From Lachnospiraceae bacterium UBA5895 (lineage in GTDB: Bacteria > Bacillota > Clostridia > Lachnospirales > Lachnospiraceae), in the NCBI GenBank assembly GCA_002431915.1, contig DJEP01000072.1, forward strand, positions 1 to 5,833: DNA of 5,833 bases. The letters run 5' to 3'. Below are positions 1 to 4,717 of this stretch, piece by piece. Below the pieces are notes generated by a model that was given only the letters and a program-made list of their open reading frames with translations, searched no databases and was not told the origin of the DNA. How positions within the stretch are numbered: position 1 is the stretch's first letter; each line of letters starts with the position of its first letter. The translations under genes were made by a program, and so were the position numbers.

Positions 1-47
1 CTGTGGGGTGCCTGGGCAGTTCCTGTCTTAACGGAATCACTTCTCAT
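1..47 (-). CDS. ilvD: Dihydroxy-acid dehydratase, N-terminal fragment (window edge)
   Basis: Only the first 15 codons lie in the window; the gene continues past position 1. The minus-strand ATG at 47-45 opens MRSDSVKTGTAQAPH, which matches the usual IlvD beginning (MRSDxVKxGxxxAPHRSL). IlvD is the Fe-S enzyme that converts 2,3-dihydroxy acids to 2-oxo acids in isoleucine and valine synthesis, and its product also feeds leucine synthesis. A purine-rich stretch with GAGAG at 60-56 lies 8 nt upstream and is a modest ribosome site. The gene is co-directional with leuB, 253 bp away, with a MITE-like element between them, and I found no convincing promoter of its own. The identity rests on a short but characteristic N-terminus, so it is good but not certain. 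Confidence 0.8.
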   Translation of the reverse strand, partial: MRSDSVKTGTAQAPH

Positions 48-92
48 AGTTATGTCTCTCTTTCTCTTCTTAATCTTAATCTTCTCTATGAA

Positions 93-100
93 ATATAAAT
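93..100. repeat. Left 8-bp direct repeat (putative target-site duplication)
   Basis: ATATAAAT directly abuts the left end of the inverted-repeat element and recurs exactly at 276-283. AT-rich 8-mers can match by chance, but the exact placement against both inverted-repeat ends fits a duplication made on insertion. Confidence 0.6.
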
Positions 101-275
101 GATGCCAGGGTCAAAAGGTCTAAACCCACATGAGCTTGCTCATAGGTGGGTGAAAGACCTTAGGACCCGCCCCGATATGAGCATAAAAATATGCGAATAG
201 AGGGCAGGATTGTGGGAGTGCGTAGCACGGAACAATCCGTAGGCATCAAAGTCGGGGGCTTTTGACCCCGACATC
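101..275. mobile_element. MITE-like structured element between ilvD and leuB
   Basis: This 175-bp segment has terminal inverted repeats GATGCCAGGGTCAAAAG (101-117) and CTTTTGACCCCGACATC (259-275), pairing at 15 of 17 positions. The perfect 8-bp direct repeat ATATAAAT lies immediately outside each end. It has no transposase gene, so it would be a non-autonomous element moved in trans. Eight-bp duplications are usual for families such as IS256, ISL3 and IS66, but the ends do not let me assign one. The interior is almost all hairpins: a three-tier stem at 115-161, a hairpin at 169-205 with apical GCATA/TATGC (181-194), one at 207-238 (GGATTGT/ACAATCC around GTGC/GCAC), and GTCGGGG/CCCCGAC at 251-272. 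Both terminal mismatches become G-U pairs in minus-strand RNA, the direction of leuB and ilvD. A structured RNA is the main alternative reading. The open frame running through it (340-140, minus) is judged non-coding. Confidence 0.62.
251..272 (-). terminator. GC-rich hairpin, possible weak terminator after leuB
   Basis: GTCGGGG (251-257) and CCCCGAC (266-272) form a 7-bp GC stem with an 8-nt loop, 29 nt past the leuB stop. Read on the minus strand it is followed by only TTTGATG, so termination would be weak and read-through into ilvD is plausible. It shares bases 259-272 with the element's outer long-range stem, so the local hairpin and the outer stem are mutually exclusive. Confidence 0.35.
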
Positions 276-283
276 ATATAAAT
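276..283. repeat. Right 8-bp direct repeat (putative target-site duplication)
   Basis: ATATAAAT here is identical to 93-100 and abuts the right terminal inverted repeat. The flanking bases differ beyond the 8 bp, which sets the duplication length. Confidence 0.6.
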
Positions 284-300
284 ACAGTTATTAAACACTA

Positions 301-1383
301 TCAGATTCTCTCTGCCAAAAGAGTTCCCATCCCGGTACATCCTACCCGGGTGCAGCCCTCGGACATGATATCGATGGTACGGTAGCCGTCCTGCAATACT
401 TTCTTCACCGCTGCCTCGATGGCATCTGCCTCTTCATCCAGATCGAAACTGTAACGGAGCATCATCGCCGCACTGAGTACGGTTGCGATAGGATTCGCAA
501 TATCTTTCCCGGCAATATCCGGTGCGGAACCATGGCTGGGTTCATACAGACCGAACTTTGTATCATTCAGGCTGGCACTGGCCAGCATTCCGATGGAACC
601 GGTCACCATACTCGCCTCATCGGACAAAATATCTCCAAACATGTTCTCGGTCAGGATCACATCAAACTGTGCCGGATTCTTAACCAACTGCATGGCACAG
701 TTATCTACCAGCATATGTTCCAGTGTGACATCCGGATAATCCTTTGCCACTTCCTCTACCACTTTTCTCCAAAGCCTGGAGGAATCCAGTACATTTGCCT
801 TATCTACACTGGTGACTTTCTTCTTGCGCTTTCTCGCAATATCAAAGCCCTTGATGGCGATACGGCGGATCTCATTTTCATCGTAGGTCAGAGTATCAAT
901 AGCTTTTCTCACACCGTTCTCTTCGATGGTCTTGCGCTCTCCGAAGTAAAGTCCGCCGGTCAGTTCTCTCATGATCAGCATGTCAAATCCGGTCTTGCTG
1001 ATCTCCTCCTTCAGAGGGCATGCCGCCGCCAGCTCATCATACAGCACCGCAGGTCTTAAATTAGCGAACAGATTCAGTGCCTTACGTAAAGCAAGAAGTC
1101 CTGCTTCCGGGCGTTTCTCGGGAGGCAGCTGATACCAGGGAGAGGTAGTGGTATTGCCACCGATGGATCCCATCAATACCGCATCCGCCGCTTTGGCATC
1201 CGCGATAGCTTCCTCTGTCAGAGGGACTCCATGGACATCAATGGAAGCTCCACCCATTAAAATATCCTTATAGATCATTTTATGACCATATTTATGCGCA
1301 ACTTTGTCTAAAACTTTTTTCGTCTCCCTGACGATCTCCGGGCCAATGCCGTCGCCGGGAATACAGGTAATATGTAACTCCAT
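301..1383 (-). CDS. leuB: 3-isopropylmalate dehydrogenase
   Basis: This cytosolic enzyme oxidatively decarboxylates (2R,3S)-3-isopropylmalate to 2-oxoisocaproate with NAD+, the third step of leucine synthesis. The 360-residue protein has normal family length. Family motifs are present: GDGIGPEI (10-17), the substrate-binding stretch RELTGGLYFGER (139-150), SVDKANVL with catalytic K195, DN at 227-228, the metal-binding NMFGDILSDEASM (247-259, D251 and D255) and HGSAPDIAGKDIANP (284-298). The D289-I290 pair corresponds to the acidic residue typical of NAD+- rather than NADP+-dependent members. The ATG at 1383 gives the usual MxLHITCIPGDGIGPE start; a modest GAGG site lies 11 nt upstream. A strong sigma-A-like promoter precedes it, so leuB is transcribed separately from yajC. 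ilvD follows in the same direction, but leuA, leuC and leuD are not in the window. Homoisocitrate or tartrate dehydrogenase paralogues are less likely given the motifs and the ilvD neighbour. Confidence 0.96.
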   Translation of the reverse strand: MELHITCIPGDGIGPEIVRETKKVLDKVAHKYGHKMIYKDILMGGASIDVHGVPLTEEAIADAKAADAVLMGSIGGNTTTSPWYQLPPEKRPEAGLLALRKALNLFANLRPAVLYDELAAACPLKEEISKTGFDMLIMRELTGGLYFGERKTIEENGVRKAIDTLTYDENEIRRIAIKGFDIARKRKKKVTSVDKANVLDSSRLWRKVVEEVAKDYPDVTLEHMLVDNCAMQLVKNPAQFDVILTENMFGDILSDEASMVTGSIGMLASASLNDTKFGLYEPSHGSAPDIAGKDIANPIATVLSAAMMLRYSFDLDEEADAIEAAVKKVLQDGYRTIDIMSEGCTRVGCTGMGTLLAERI

Positions 1384-1440
1384 AGTGTTATTTTCCTCGT
1401 TTCCTGTGATATTTCCTGTATTTTTTACGTAAAATACTTA

Positions 1441-1481
1441 TTTCATAATAACTGATACTGTATGAAATTTCAATATTGAAA
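1441..1481. promoter_or_regulatory. Operator-like inverted repeats over the leuB promoter
   Basis: Four TTTCA/TGAAA half-sites lie here: TTTCATA (1441-1447), TATGAAA (1461-1467), TTTCAAT (1468-1474) and ATTGAAA (1475-1481). The last two form a perfect 14-bp palindrome covering the -35 box. The middle pair gives the perfect 10-mer TGAAATTTCA (1463-1472), and the first pair is a 7-bp inverted repeat with a 13-bp spacer over the -10 box. Such placement fits repressor binding. The adjacent GAAAATT (1478-1484) equals one half of the CodY box, and leu/ilv genes are classic CodY targets, but the full box does not fit (6 of 15 mismatches). The regulator is therefore unknown. Confidence 0.4.
1445..1473 (-). 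promoter_or_regulatory. Sigma-A-type promoter of leuB
   Basis: Read on the minus strand, TTGAAA (1473-1468, 5 of 6 consensus) and TATTAT (1450-1445, 5 of 6) are separated by exactly 17 bp. Transcription would start near 1438, giving a leader of about 55 nt. That is too short for a T-box, and no T-box sequence is visible. Confidence 0.72.
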
Positions 1482-1540
1482 ATTAACATAAATGCAAATT
1501 CATATATTAAAATAAATCAATTTATTTGACTGCCATATAT

Positions 1541-1568
1541 AATCGAGCAGGCTGACTCCTGCTCGATT
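1541..1568. other. 11-bp perfect hairpin between yajC and leuB
   Basis: AATCGAGCAGG (1541-1551) and CCTGCTCGATT (1558-1568) pair perfectly around the loop CTGACT. Neither strand has a real T-run after the stem (ATTTGTATAC on plus, ATTATATATGG on minus), so it is not a standard terminator. It might be a backup terminator, a protein site or a remnant of a repeat. Confidence 0.5.
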
Positions 1569-1607
1569 TGTATACTTTGTACACCATCTCACTTAAAAGC
1601 TCAATGA

Positions 1608-1668
1608 TATACATTTGCCAAATACAGATTCTTGTGCAAGCACAAATCTGTACTCGGCTCATCGTATA
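1608..1668. other. Nested palindrome of unknown role
   Basis: A layered inverted repeat: TATAC/GTATA (1608-1612, 1664-1668), GCC/GGC (1617-1619, 1656-1658), TACAGAT/ATCTGTA (1623-1629, 1646-1652) and TTGTGC/GCACAA (1632-1637, 1640-1645). The inner 13 bp with one small bulge is the strong part; the outer pairs are weak. It sits just beyond the yajC terminator and does not encode a recognisable product. Confidence 0.45.
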
Positions 1669-1671
1669 CAC

Positions 1672-1710
1672 AAAAAGGAGCAACACCATCTTCTGGCATT
1701 GCTCCCTTTT
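1672..1710 (-). terminator. Rho-independent terminator of yajC
   Basis: In minus-strand RNA, bases 1710-1695 pair with 1687-1672 in a continuous 16-bp stem with a 7-nt loop (1694-1688) and end in UUUUU. Three of the pairs (1706/1676, 1698/1684, 1697/1685) are G-U and exist only in this orientation, which supports a role in ending the yajC transcript. The stem starts 9 nt past the yajC stop. Confidence 0.85.
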
Positions 1711-1719
1711 CGCTTCTTC

Positions 1720-2043
1720 TTAGTTCTCTCCAGCCTTCTCTACCTTGCTGATGGCAGACTTTTCCATAGGAATACGGCAGTTCTTATTGTTACCGAACTC
1801 TACGATAACGGTATCATCGGTAATGTCGATTACGATGCCATAGAAACCGGAAGTGGTCAGAACGCAGTCACCCGTCTCCAGGTTAGACAGCATTGCAGCT
1901 ACTCTCTTCTGTTCCTTCTTCTGCGGTCTCATGAAGAAAAACCACATTGCACCGATCAACACTGCATATACAAGAAGCATAACGACCATGCTGGTTCCGG
2001 AACCTGCTGCGGCAGCCTCTGACTCAGTTAATAAAATACCCAT
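1720..2043 (-). CDS. yajC: Sec translocase accessory subunit YajC
   Basis: YajC is a small single-pass membrane protein associated with the SecDF part of the Sec translocase; its exact role is not settled. The 107-residue product has a short N-terminal segment, one membrane helix (about 18-38), then the family hallmark FFFMRPQKKEQKR (35-47) and a soluble C-terminal domain with GDCVLTTSGFYGIV (58-71). The start is set at 2043, not at the ATG 12 nt upstream (2055), because GGAGG (2053-2049) lies 5 nt before the 2043 ATG and overlaps the upstream ATG codon. tgt lies 133 bp upstream on the same strand, and tgt-yajC is a widespread bacterial order, often followed by secD. Here secDF does not follow; a terminator closes the unit. 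Confidence 0.93.
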   Translation of the reverse strand: MGILLTESEAAAAGSGTSMVVMLLVYAVLIGAMWFFFMRPQKKEQKRVAAMLSNLETGDCVLTTSGFYGIVIDITDDTVIVEFGNNKNCRIPMEKSAISKVEKAGEN

Positions 2044-2048
2044 TTGTT

Positions 2049-2053
2049 CCTCC
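2049..2053 (-). promoter_or_regulatory. yajC ribosome binding site
   Basis: GGAGG on the minus strand lies 5 nt before the ATG at 2043. It decides the shorter start. A small hairpin GGCGT/ACGCC (2059-2071) lies directly upstream. Confidence 0.8.
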
Positions 2054-2096
2054 ATTCCGGCGTATTACGCCTCTAAAACATTCTGTACAAGTAAGT

Positions 2097-2125
2097 ATGA
2101 TACACAAAAAAAGCTTATGGGGCAA
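2097..2125 (-). promoter_or_regulatory. Possible weak promoter for yajC
   Basis: Read on the minus strand, TTGCCC (2125-2120) and TATCAT (2102-2097) are 17 bp apart. The -10 box is good and the -35 box is poor. It overlaps the poly-T hairpin between tgt and yajC, so yajC could either be read through from tgt or started here. Confidence 0.33.
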
Positions 2126-2133
2126 GTCTTTTT
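2107..2133. terminator. Possible bidirectional terminator between tgt and yajC
   Basis: AAAAAG-CTT (2108-2116) pairs with AAG-T-CTTTTT (2124-2133), with one bulge and a 7-nt loop, and T-runs follow on both strands. The stem is AT-rich and short, so termination is probably partial. On the minus strand it lies 44 nt past the tgt stop. Confidence 0.45.
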
Positions 2134-2176
2134 GCATAAAATTGTATGAAATTCCTCTAAACTGTTATTGCCCGGA

Positions 2177-3310
2177 TCAATCCAGTGGAGTAGCCATGGA
2201 TTCCAGCTTGTGCTTCTTGTACTCTGCAAAACGTCCTTCATCCAGGGCATCCCGGATCTCCGTCATCATAGTATTGTAGAAATACAGATTATGCAGCACG
2301 CACAGACGCATTCCCAGCATTTCCTTTGCCTTTAACAGATGGCGGATATAGGCTCTGGAATATCTCTGACAGACAGGACAGCCGCACCCCTCTTCGATGG
2401 GTCTGTCATCCAGTTCGTATTTGGCATTGAACAGGTTGATCTTGCCATGATTGGTATACAGATGTCCATGACGTCCGTTTCTCGTAGGATATACGCAGTC
2501 GAAGAAATCGATACCTCTCTCCACGCCTTCCAGAATATTCGCAGGAGTTCCCACGCCCATAAGGTAGGTGGGCTTGTCTACCGGCAGGTACGGTACCACT
2601 TCATCCAGGATATGGTACATCTCCTCATGAGTCTCGCCCACTGCCAGACCGCCAACCGCATAACCGTCCAGGTTCATCTCTGCGATCCGCTTGGCATGTT
2701 CAATACGGATGTCCTCATAAACCGCTCCCTGATTGATACCAAATAACAGCTGGTGCGGGTTCACAGTATCCTCTAAACTGTTCAGGCGTTTCATCTCCGC
2801 CTGGCATCTCTGCAGCCATCTGGTGGTACGTTCCACAGAATTCTGCACATACATCCGGTCTGCCTTACTGGGAGCACACTCGTCAAAAGCCATGGCAATG
2901 GTGGATCCCAGATTCGACTGGATCTGCATGCTCTCTTCCGGTCCCATGAAAATCTTATGACCGTCGATGTGGGAGCGGAACGTAACGCCCTCTTCCTTGA
3001 TTTTACGCAGTCCTGCCAGGGAAAATACCTGGAATCCGCCGGAATCTGTCAGGATTGGCTTGTTCCAGGACATGAACTTATGCAGTCCGCCCATCTGCTT
3101 GATAATCTGGTCTCCCGGTCTTACATGCAAATGATAGGTATTGGACAATTCCACCTGTGTTCCGATCTGCTCTAAATCTGCTGTGGATACGGCGCCCTTA
3201 ATTGCCGCTACGGTTCCTACATTCATAAATACAGGGGTCTGGATCACGCCGTGCACAGTGGTAAATTCTCCTCTTTTGGCGCGTCCTTCCTGTTTAATCA
3301 ATCGATACAT
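2177..3310 (-). CDS. tgt: tRNA-guanine transglycosylase (queuine/preQ1 tRNA-ribosyltransferase)
   Basis: Tgt swaps guanine 34 of GUN-anticodon tRNAs (Asp, Asn, His, Tyr) for preQ1, the base-exchange step of queuosine formation. The 377-residue length is typical of bacterial Tgt. Visible are TDSGGFQVFSL with D89 (the conserved general acid/base), D143 in AFDECAP, the GGLAVGE loop (220-226), and the nucleophile D271 within FDCVYPTRNGRHG (270-282), whose RNGRHG part binds tRNA. The zinc ligands are C309, C311, C314 and H340. All key residues are present. The ATG at 3310 is the first possible start, since an in-frame TAA lies two codons upstream; GGGAGG (3328-3323) is 12 nt away. The gene overlaps the upstream peptidase gene by 17 bp, implying co-transcription and probably coupled translation. 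Confidence 0.97.
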   Translation of the reverse strand: MYRLIKQEGRAKRGEFTTVHGVIQTPVFMNVGTVAAIKGAVSTADLEQIGTQVELSNTYHLHVRPGDQIIKQMGGLHKFMSWNKPILTDSGGFQVFSLAGLRKIKEEGVTFRSHIDGHKIFMGPEESMQIQSNLGSTIAMAFDECAPSKADRMYVQNSVERTTRWLQRCQAEMKRLNSLEDTVNPHQLLFGINQGAVYEDIRIEHAKRIAEMNLDGYAVGGLAVGETHEEMYHILDEVVPYLPVDKPTYLMGVGTPANILEGVERGIDFFDCVYPTRNGRHGHLYTNHGKINLFNAKYELDDRPIEEGCGCPVCQRYSRAYIRHLLKAKEMLGMRLCVLHNLYFYNTMMTEIRDALDEGRFAEYKKHKLESMATPLD

Positions 3311-4379
3311 CTTTTACATATTCCTCCCAGAATTCTTCTAATGTAATGCCCTGCTCCATGATGACAGGGGCTGCGGCTTTTCCGACATAACGGAAATGCC
3401 ACGGTTCATATTCGATACCCGTGATATTTTCCTTTCCCTTAGGATATCGCAGAATAAATCCAAAGCGGCAGCTATTGGCTGCCAGCCATTTTCCGGCTTC
3501 GGTGTCTCCGAACCCCTCGTCCAGGGACATATAGCTGTTGCAGACAATATCCAGAGCCAGTCCGATCTGATGTTCACTGGCGCCCGGTACCGTCACAGCC
3601 TGGCTGGACAACTGATATGCCTCCATATAAGACATTCCGCGGCTCATGTAACGCTTGATTTTACGGTCAAACAGCATCTGTTGATATTCCAGATCACGAT
3701 ACGGGGAACAGATGGTAAGATTCACACCATCCTGTTCCGCTGCTTCCAGCATGGCGAGAAGATCTTCCAGAATCCTCTTGTCACACTGCATGGAGCCCTT
3801 GATGGTACCAAGCTGGAACGTATAATCCTCCGGGATGGAGTTCTGCTTGTTGATCAGAACCAGTCTCCAGTCATCGGAACGGAATTCCTGCTGTTCCACG
3901 GTCTCCCGCGCATCACTGCCCGCTCCGGTCTCCTGCACATTTTCGCTCACGATCTCCTCCGAAGCCTGTAAAATATCGGAGGCATCGTATTTGTCCACCA
4001 GGGCATAGCCGTGGGAAGTACTGCTGTAATCCGACTGTTCCAGCACGTCCTCATCCTCTAAGAGTTCCAGTCCCGCCATATCCGGTTTCTTCTCCTCCGC
4101 CAGAGAGATGTTGGCAGTCTCGGCATTTCTCAATTCATAGTCATTCCCTGCATCCTCTGTAATAAACGCCGGGAAAGAAAAACTGCTGTATACCGCAAAC
4201 AGGAAGAAGGTTCCCACCATCACGGCAAAACGTTTTCCGTTATTCTTACAATAATTACGGATATGAAAAAAAGACATCACAAAAAGCAGCAGCGGCACTG
4301 CTACCGCCCTGTTCCATCGGTTCTTTTTTCCAAATTTCAGAAGTTTTGCCCTGGCTTTCTCTTCCGTTGTTTTTTCCAT
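3294..4379 (-). CDS. Membrane-anchored M15B D-alanyl-D-alanine carboxypeptidase, VanY-like
   Basis: Probably a zinc D,D-carboxypeptidase that trims the terminal D-Ala of peptidoglycan stem peptides outside the cell. The catalytic domain covers about residues 185-350 and has LTICSPYRDLEYQ (R228), the SxHxxGxAxD motif as SEHQIGLALD (268-277; zinc ligands H270 and D277), and EPWHF (325-329; catalytic E325 and zinc ligand H328). The basic N-terminus is followed by two hydrophobic stretches (about 24-40 and 51-72) split by the basic segment RNYCKNNGKR. Positive-inside reasoning favours the second as the anchor. An acidic, low-complexity linker (about 74-170) links anchor to domain. The start at 4379 has a weak AAAAGG site 12 nt upstream. 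No van regulatory or resistance genes are nearby, so cell-wall housekeeping is likelier than glycopeptide resistance. LD-carboxypeptidase (LdcB/DacB-type) activity is also possible. Confidence 0.86.
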   Translation of the reverse strand: MEKTTEEKARAKLLKFGKKNRWNRAVAVPLLLFVMSFFHIRNYCKNNGKRFAVMVGTFFLFAVYSSFSFPAFITEDAGNDYELRNAETANISLAEEKKPDMAGLELLEDEDVLEQSDYSSTSHGYALVDKYDASDILQASEEIVSENVQETGAGSDARETVEQQEFRSDDWRLVLINKQNSIPEDYTFQLGTIKGSMQCDKRILEDLLAMLEAAEQDGVNLTICSPYRDLEYQQMLFDRKIKRYMSRGMSYMEAYQLSSQAVTVPGASEHQIGLALDIVCNSYMSLDEGFGDTEAGKWLAANSCRFGFILRYPKGKENITGIEYEPWHFRYVGKAAAPVIMEQGITLEEFWEEYVKDVSID

Positions 4380-4421
4380 TTGTATATTCGACCTTTTACT
4401 TCCCGTTAGTACTTATGTCAT

Positions 4422-4450
4422 ATGATAGCATACTTTATATTCCGTTGCAT
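4422..4450 (-). promoter_or_regulatory. Probable promoter of the peptidase-tgt unit
   Basis: Read on the minus strand, TATCAT (4427-4422) is preceded by TGC, giving an extended -10 (TGCTATCAT). A weak -35, ATGCAA (4450-4445), lies 17 bp upstream. The start would be about 35 nt before the ATG at 4379. Confidence 0.5.
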
Positions 4451-4468
4451 CCTTTTTCTATAAAAAAG

Positions 4469-4497
4469 TTGCGATTTATTCGGTAATTGCGTATAAT
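4469..4497 (+). promoter_or_regulatory. Sigma-A-type promoter reading toward aroC
   Basis: TTGCGA (4469-4474) and a perfect TATAAT (4492-4497) are separated by 17 bp. Transcription would start near 4504, leaving a leader of about 214 nt before aroC. It is divergent from the peptidase promoter, with 18 bp between the two -35 boxes. Confidence 0.7.
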
Positions 4498-4507
4498 CTT
4501 ATGATAC

Positions 4508-4702
4508 AAGGTAACTATTCAGCCCCCTACGAATCATTAAAACTAATATTTCATGCCTGCATGTAAATAGCAGTTTTATGATTCGCAAGGTGACTCGAAT
4601 AGGGTCGCCGCCCATAAATGAGCAAAATGAGCTTCGTAGCAGCGAGAAAGCACGATTTATGGTGCGTTTTTGCGAATGTATGGGCGGGGGGCGAGCGATT
4701 TG
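4508..4702 (+). other. Structured aroC leader (candidate cis-regulatory RNA or intergenic repeat)
   Basis: This stretch folds strongly. ACTATTC/GAATAG (4515-4520 with 4597-4602) can enclose a long hairpin at 4526-4590: CGAATCAT-T-AAAACT (4530-4544) against AGTTTTATGATTCG (4572-4585), continuing through TATTTCATG (4547-4555) against CATG-T-AAATA (4560-4569), about 23 bp in total. Downstream, CCATAAAT (4612-4619) can pair with ATTTATGG (4655-4662), followed by TGCGTTTTT. Alternatively CCGCCCATA (4608-4616) can pair with TATGGGCGG (4679-4687) just before the ribosome site. These two stems share bases and exclude each other. I recognise no known riboswitch or T-box. A dispersed Lachnospiraceae repeat inserted between promoter and gene is an equal alternative. 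Confidence 0.5.
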
Positions 4703-4704
4703 AA

Positions 4705-4710
4705 AAGGAG
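4705..4710 (+). promoter_or_regulatory. aroC ribosome binding site
   Basis: AAGGAG lies 7 nt before the ATG at 4718 and fixes that start over the in-frame TTG at 4670, which has no ribosome site and would add 16 residues coded by the structured leader. Confidence 0.88.
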
Positions 4711-4717
4711 AACTACT

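Noticed and set aside
109..114. Outward-facing TTGACC in the element end as half of a hybrid promoter for ilvD
   Set aside because: No acceptable -10 box occurs 16-18 bp downstream on the minus strand.
48..300. T-box leucine riboswitch before ilvD
   Set aside because: The conserved T-box antiterminator sequence is not present on the minus strand, and the folds match the inverted-repeat element instead.
140..340. 66-codon minus-strand frame across the leuB end and the MITE-like element
   Set aside because: Its ATG lies inside leuB, it has no ribosome site, and most of it is the translation of hairpin arms. It may be annotated as a hypothetical protein elsewhere simply because the element is repeated.
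532..1059. 175-codon plus-strand frame opposite leuB
   Set aside because: Antisense shadow of a clearly conserved enzyme gene.
1615..2022. 135-codon plus-strand frame opposite yajC
   Set aside because: Antisense to yajC and running through its terminator; no recognisable protein.
3396..3971. 191-codon plus-strand frame opposite the peptidase gene
   Set aside because: Antisense shadow; the opposite strand shows intact zinc-peptidase motifs.
3294..4379. Glycopeptide-resistance vanY
   Set aside because: The catalytic motifs fit the family, but no vanR/S, vanH/A/X or ligase genes are nearby, and the neighbours are housekeeping genes.
4471..4701. GCGATTT direct repeat at 4471-4477 and 4695-4701 as a target-site duplication for the aroC leader
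   Set aside because: There are no terminal inverted repeats beside the 7-mers, and the segment would contain the promoter; a chance match is likely.
4670..4717. In-frame TTG extension of AroC by 16 residues
   Set aside because: The conserved AroC N-terminus begins at 4718 with a strong AAGGAG site; the extension is leader sequence.
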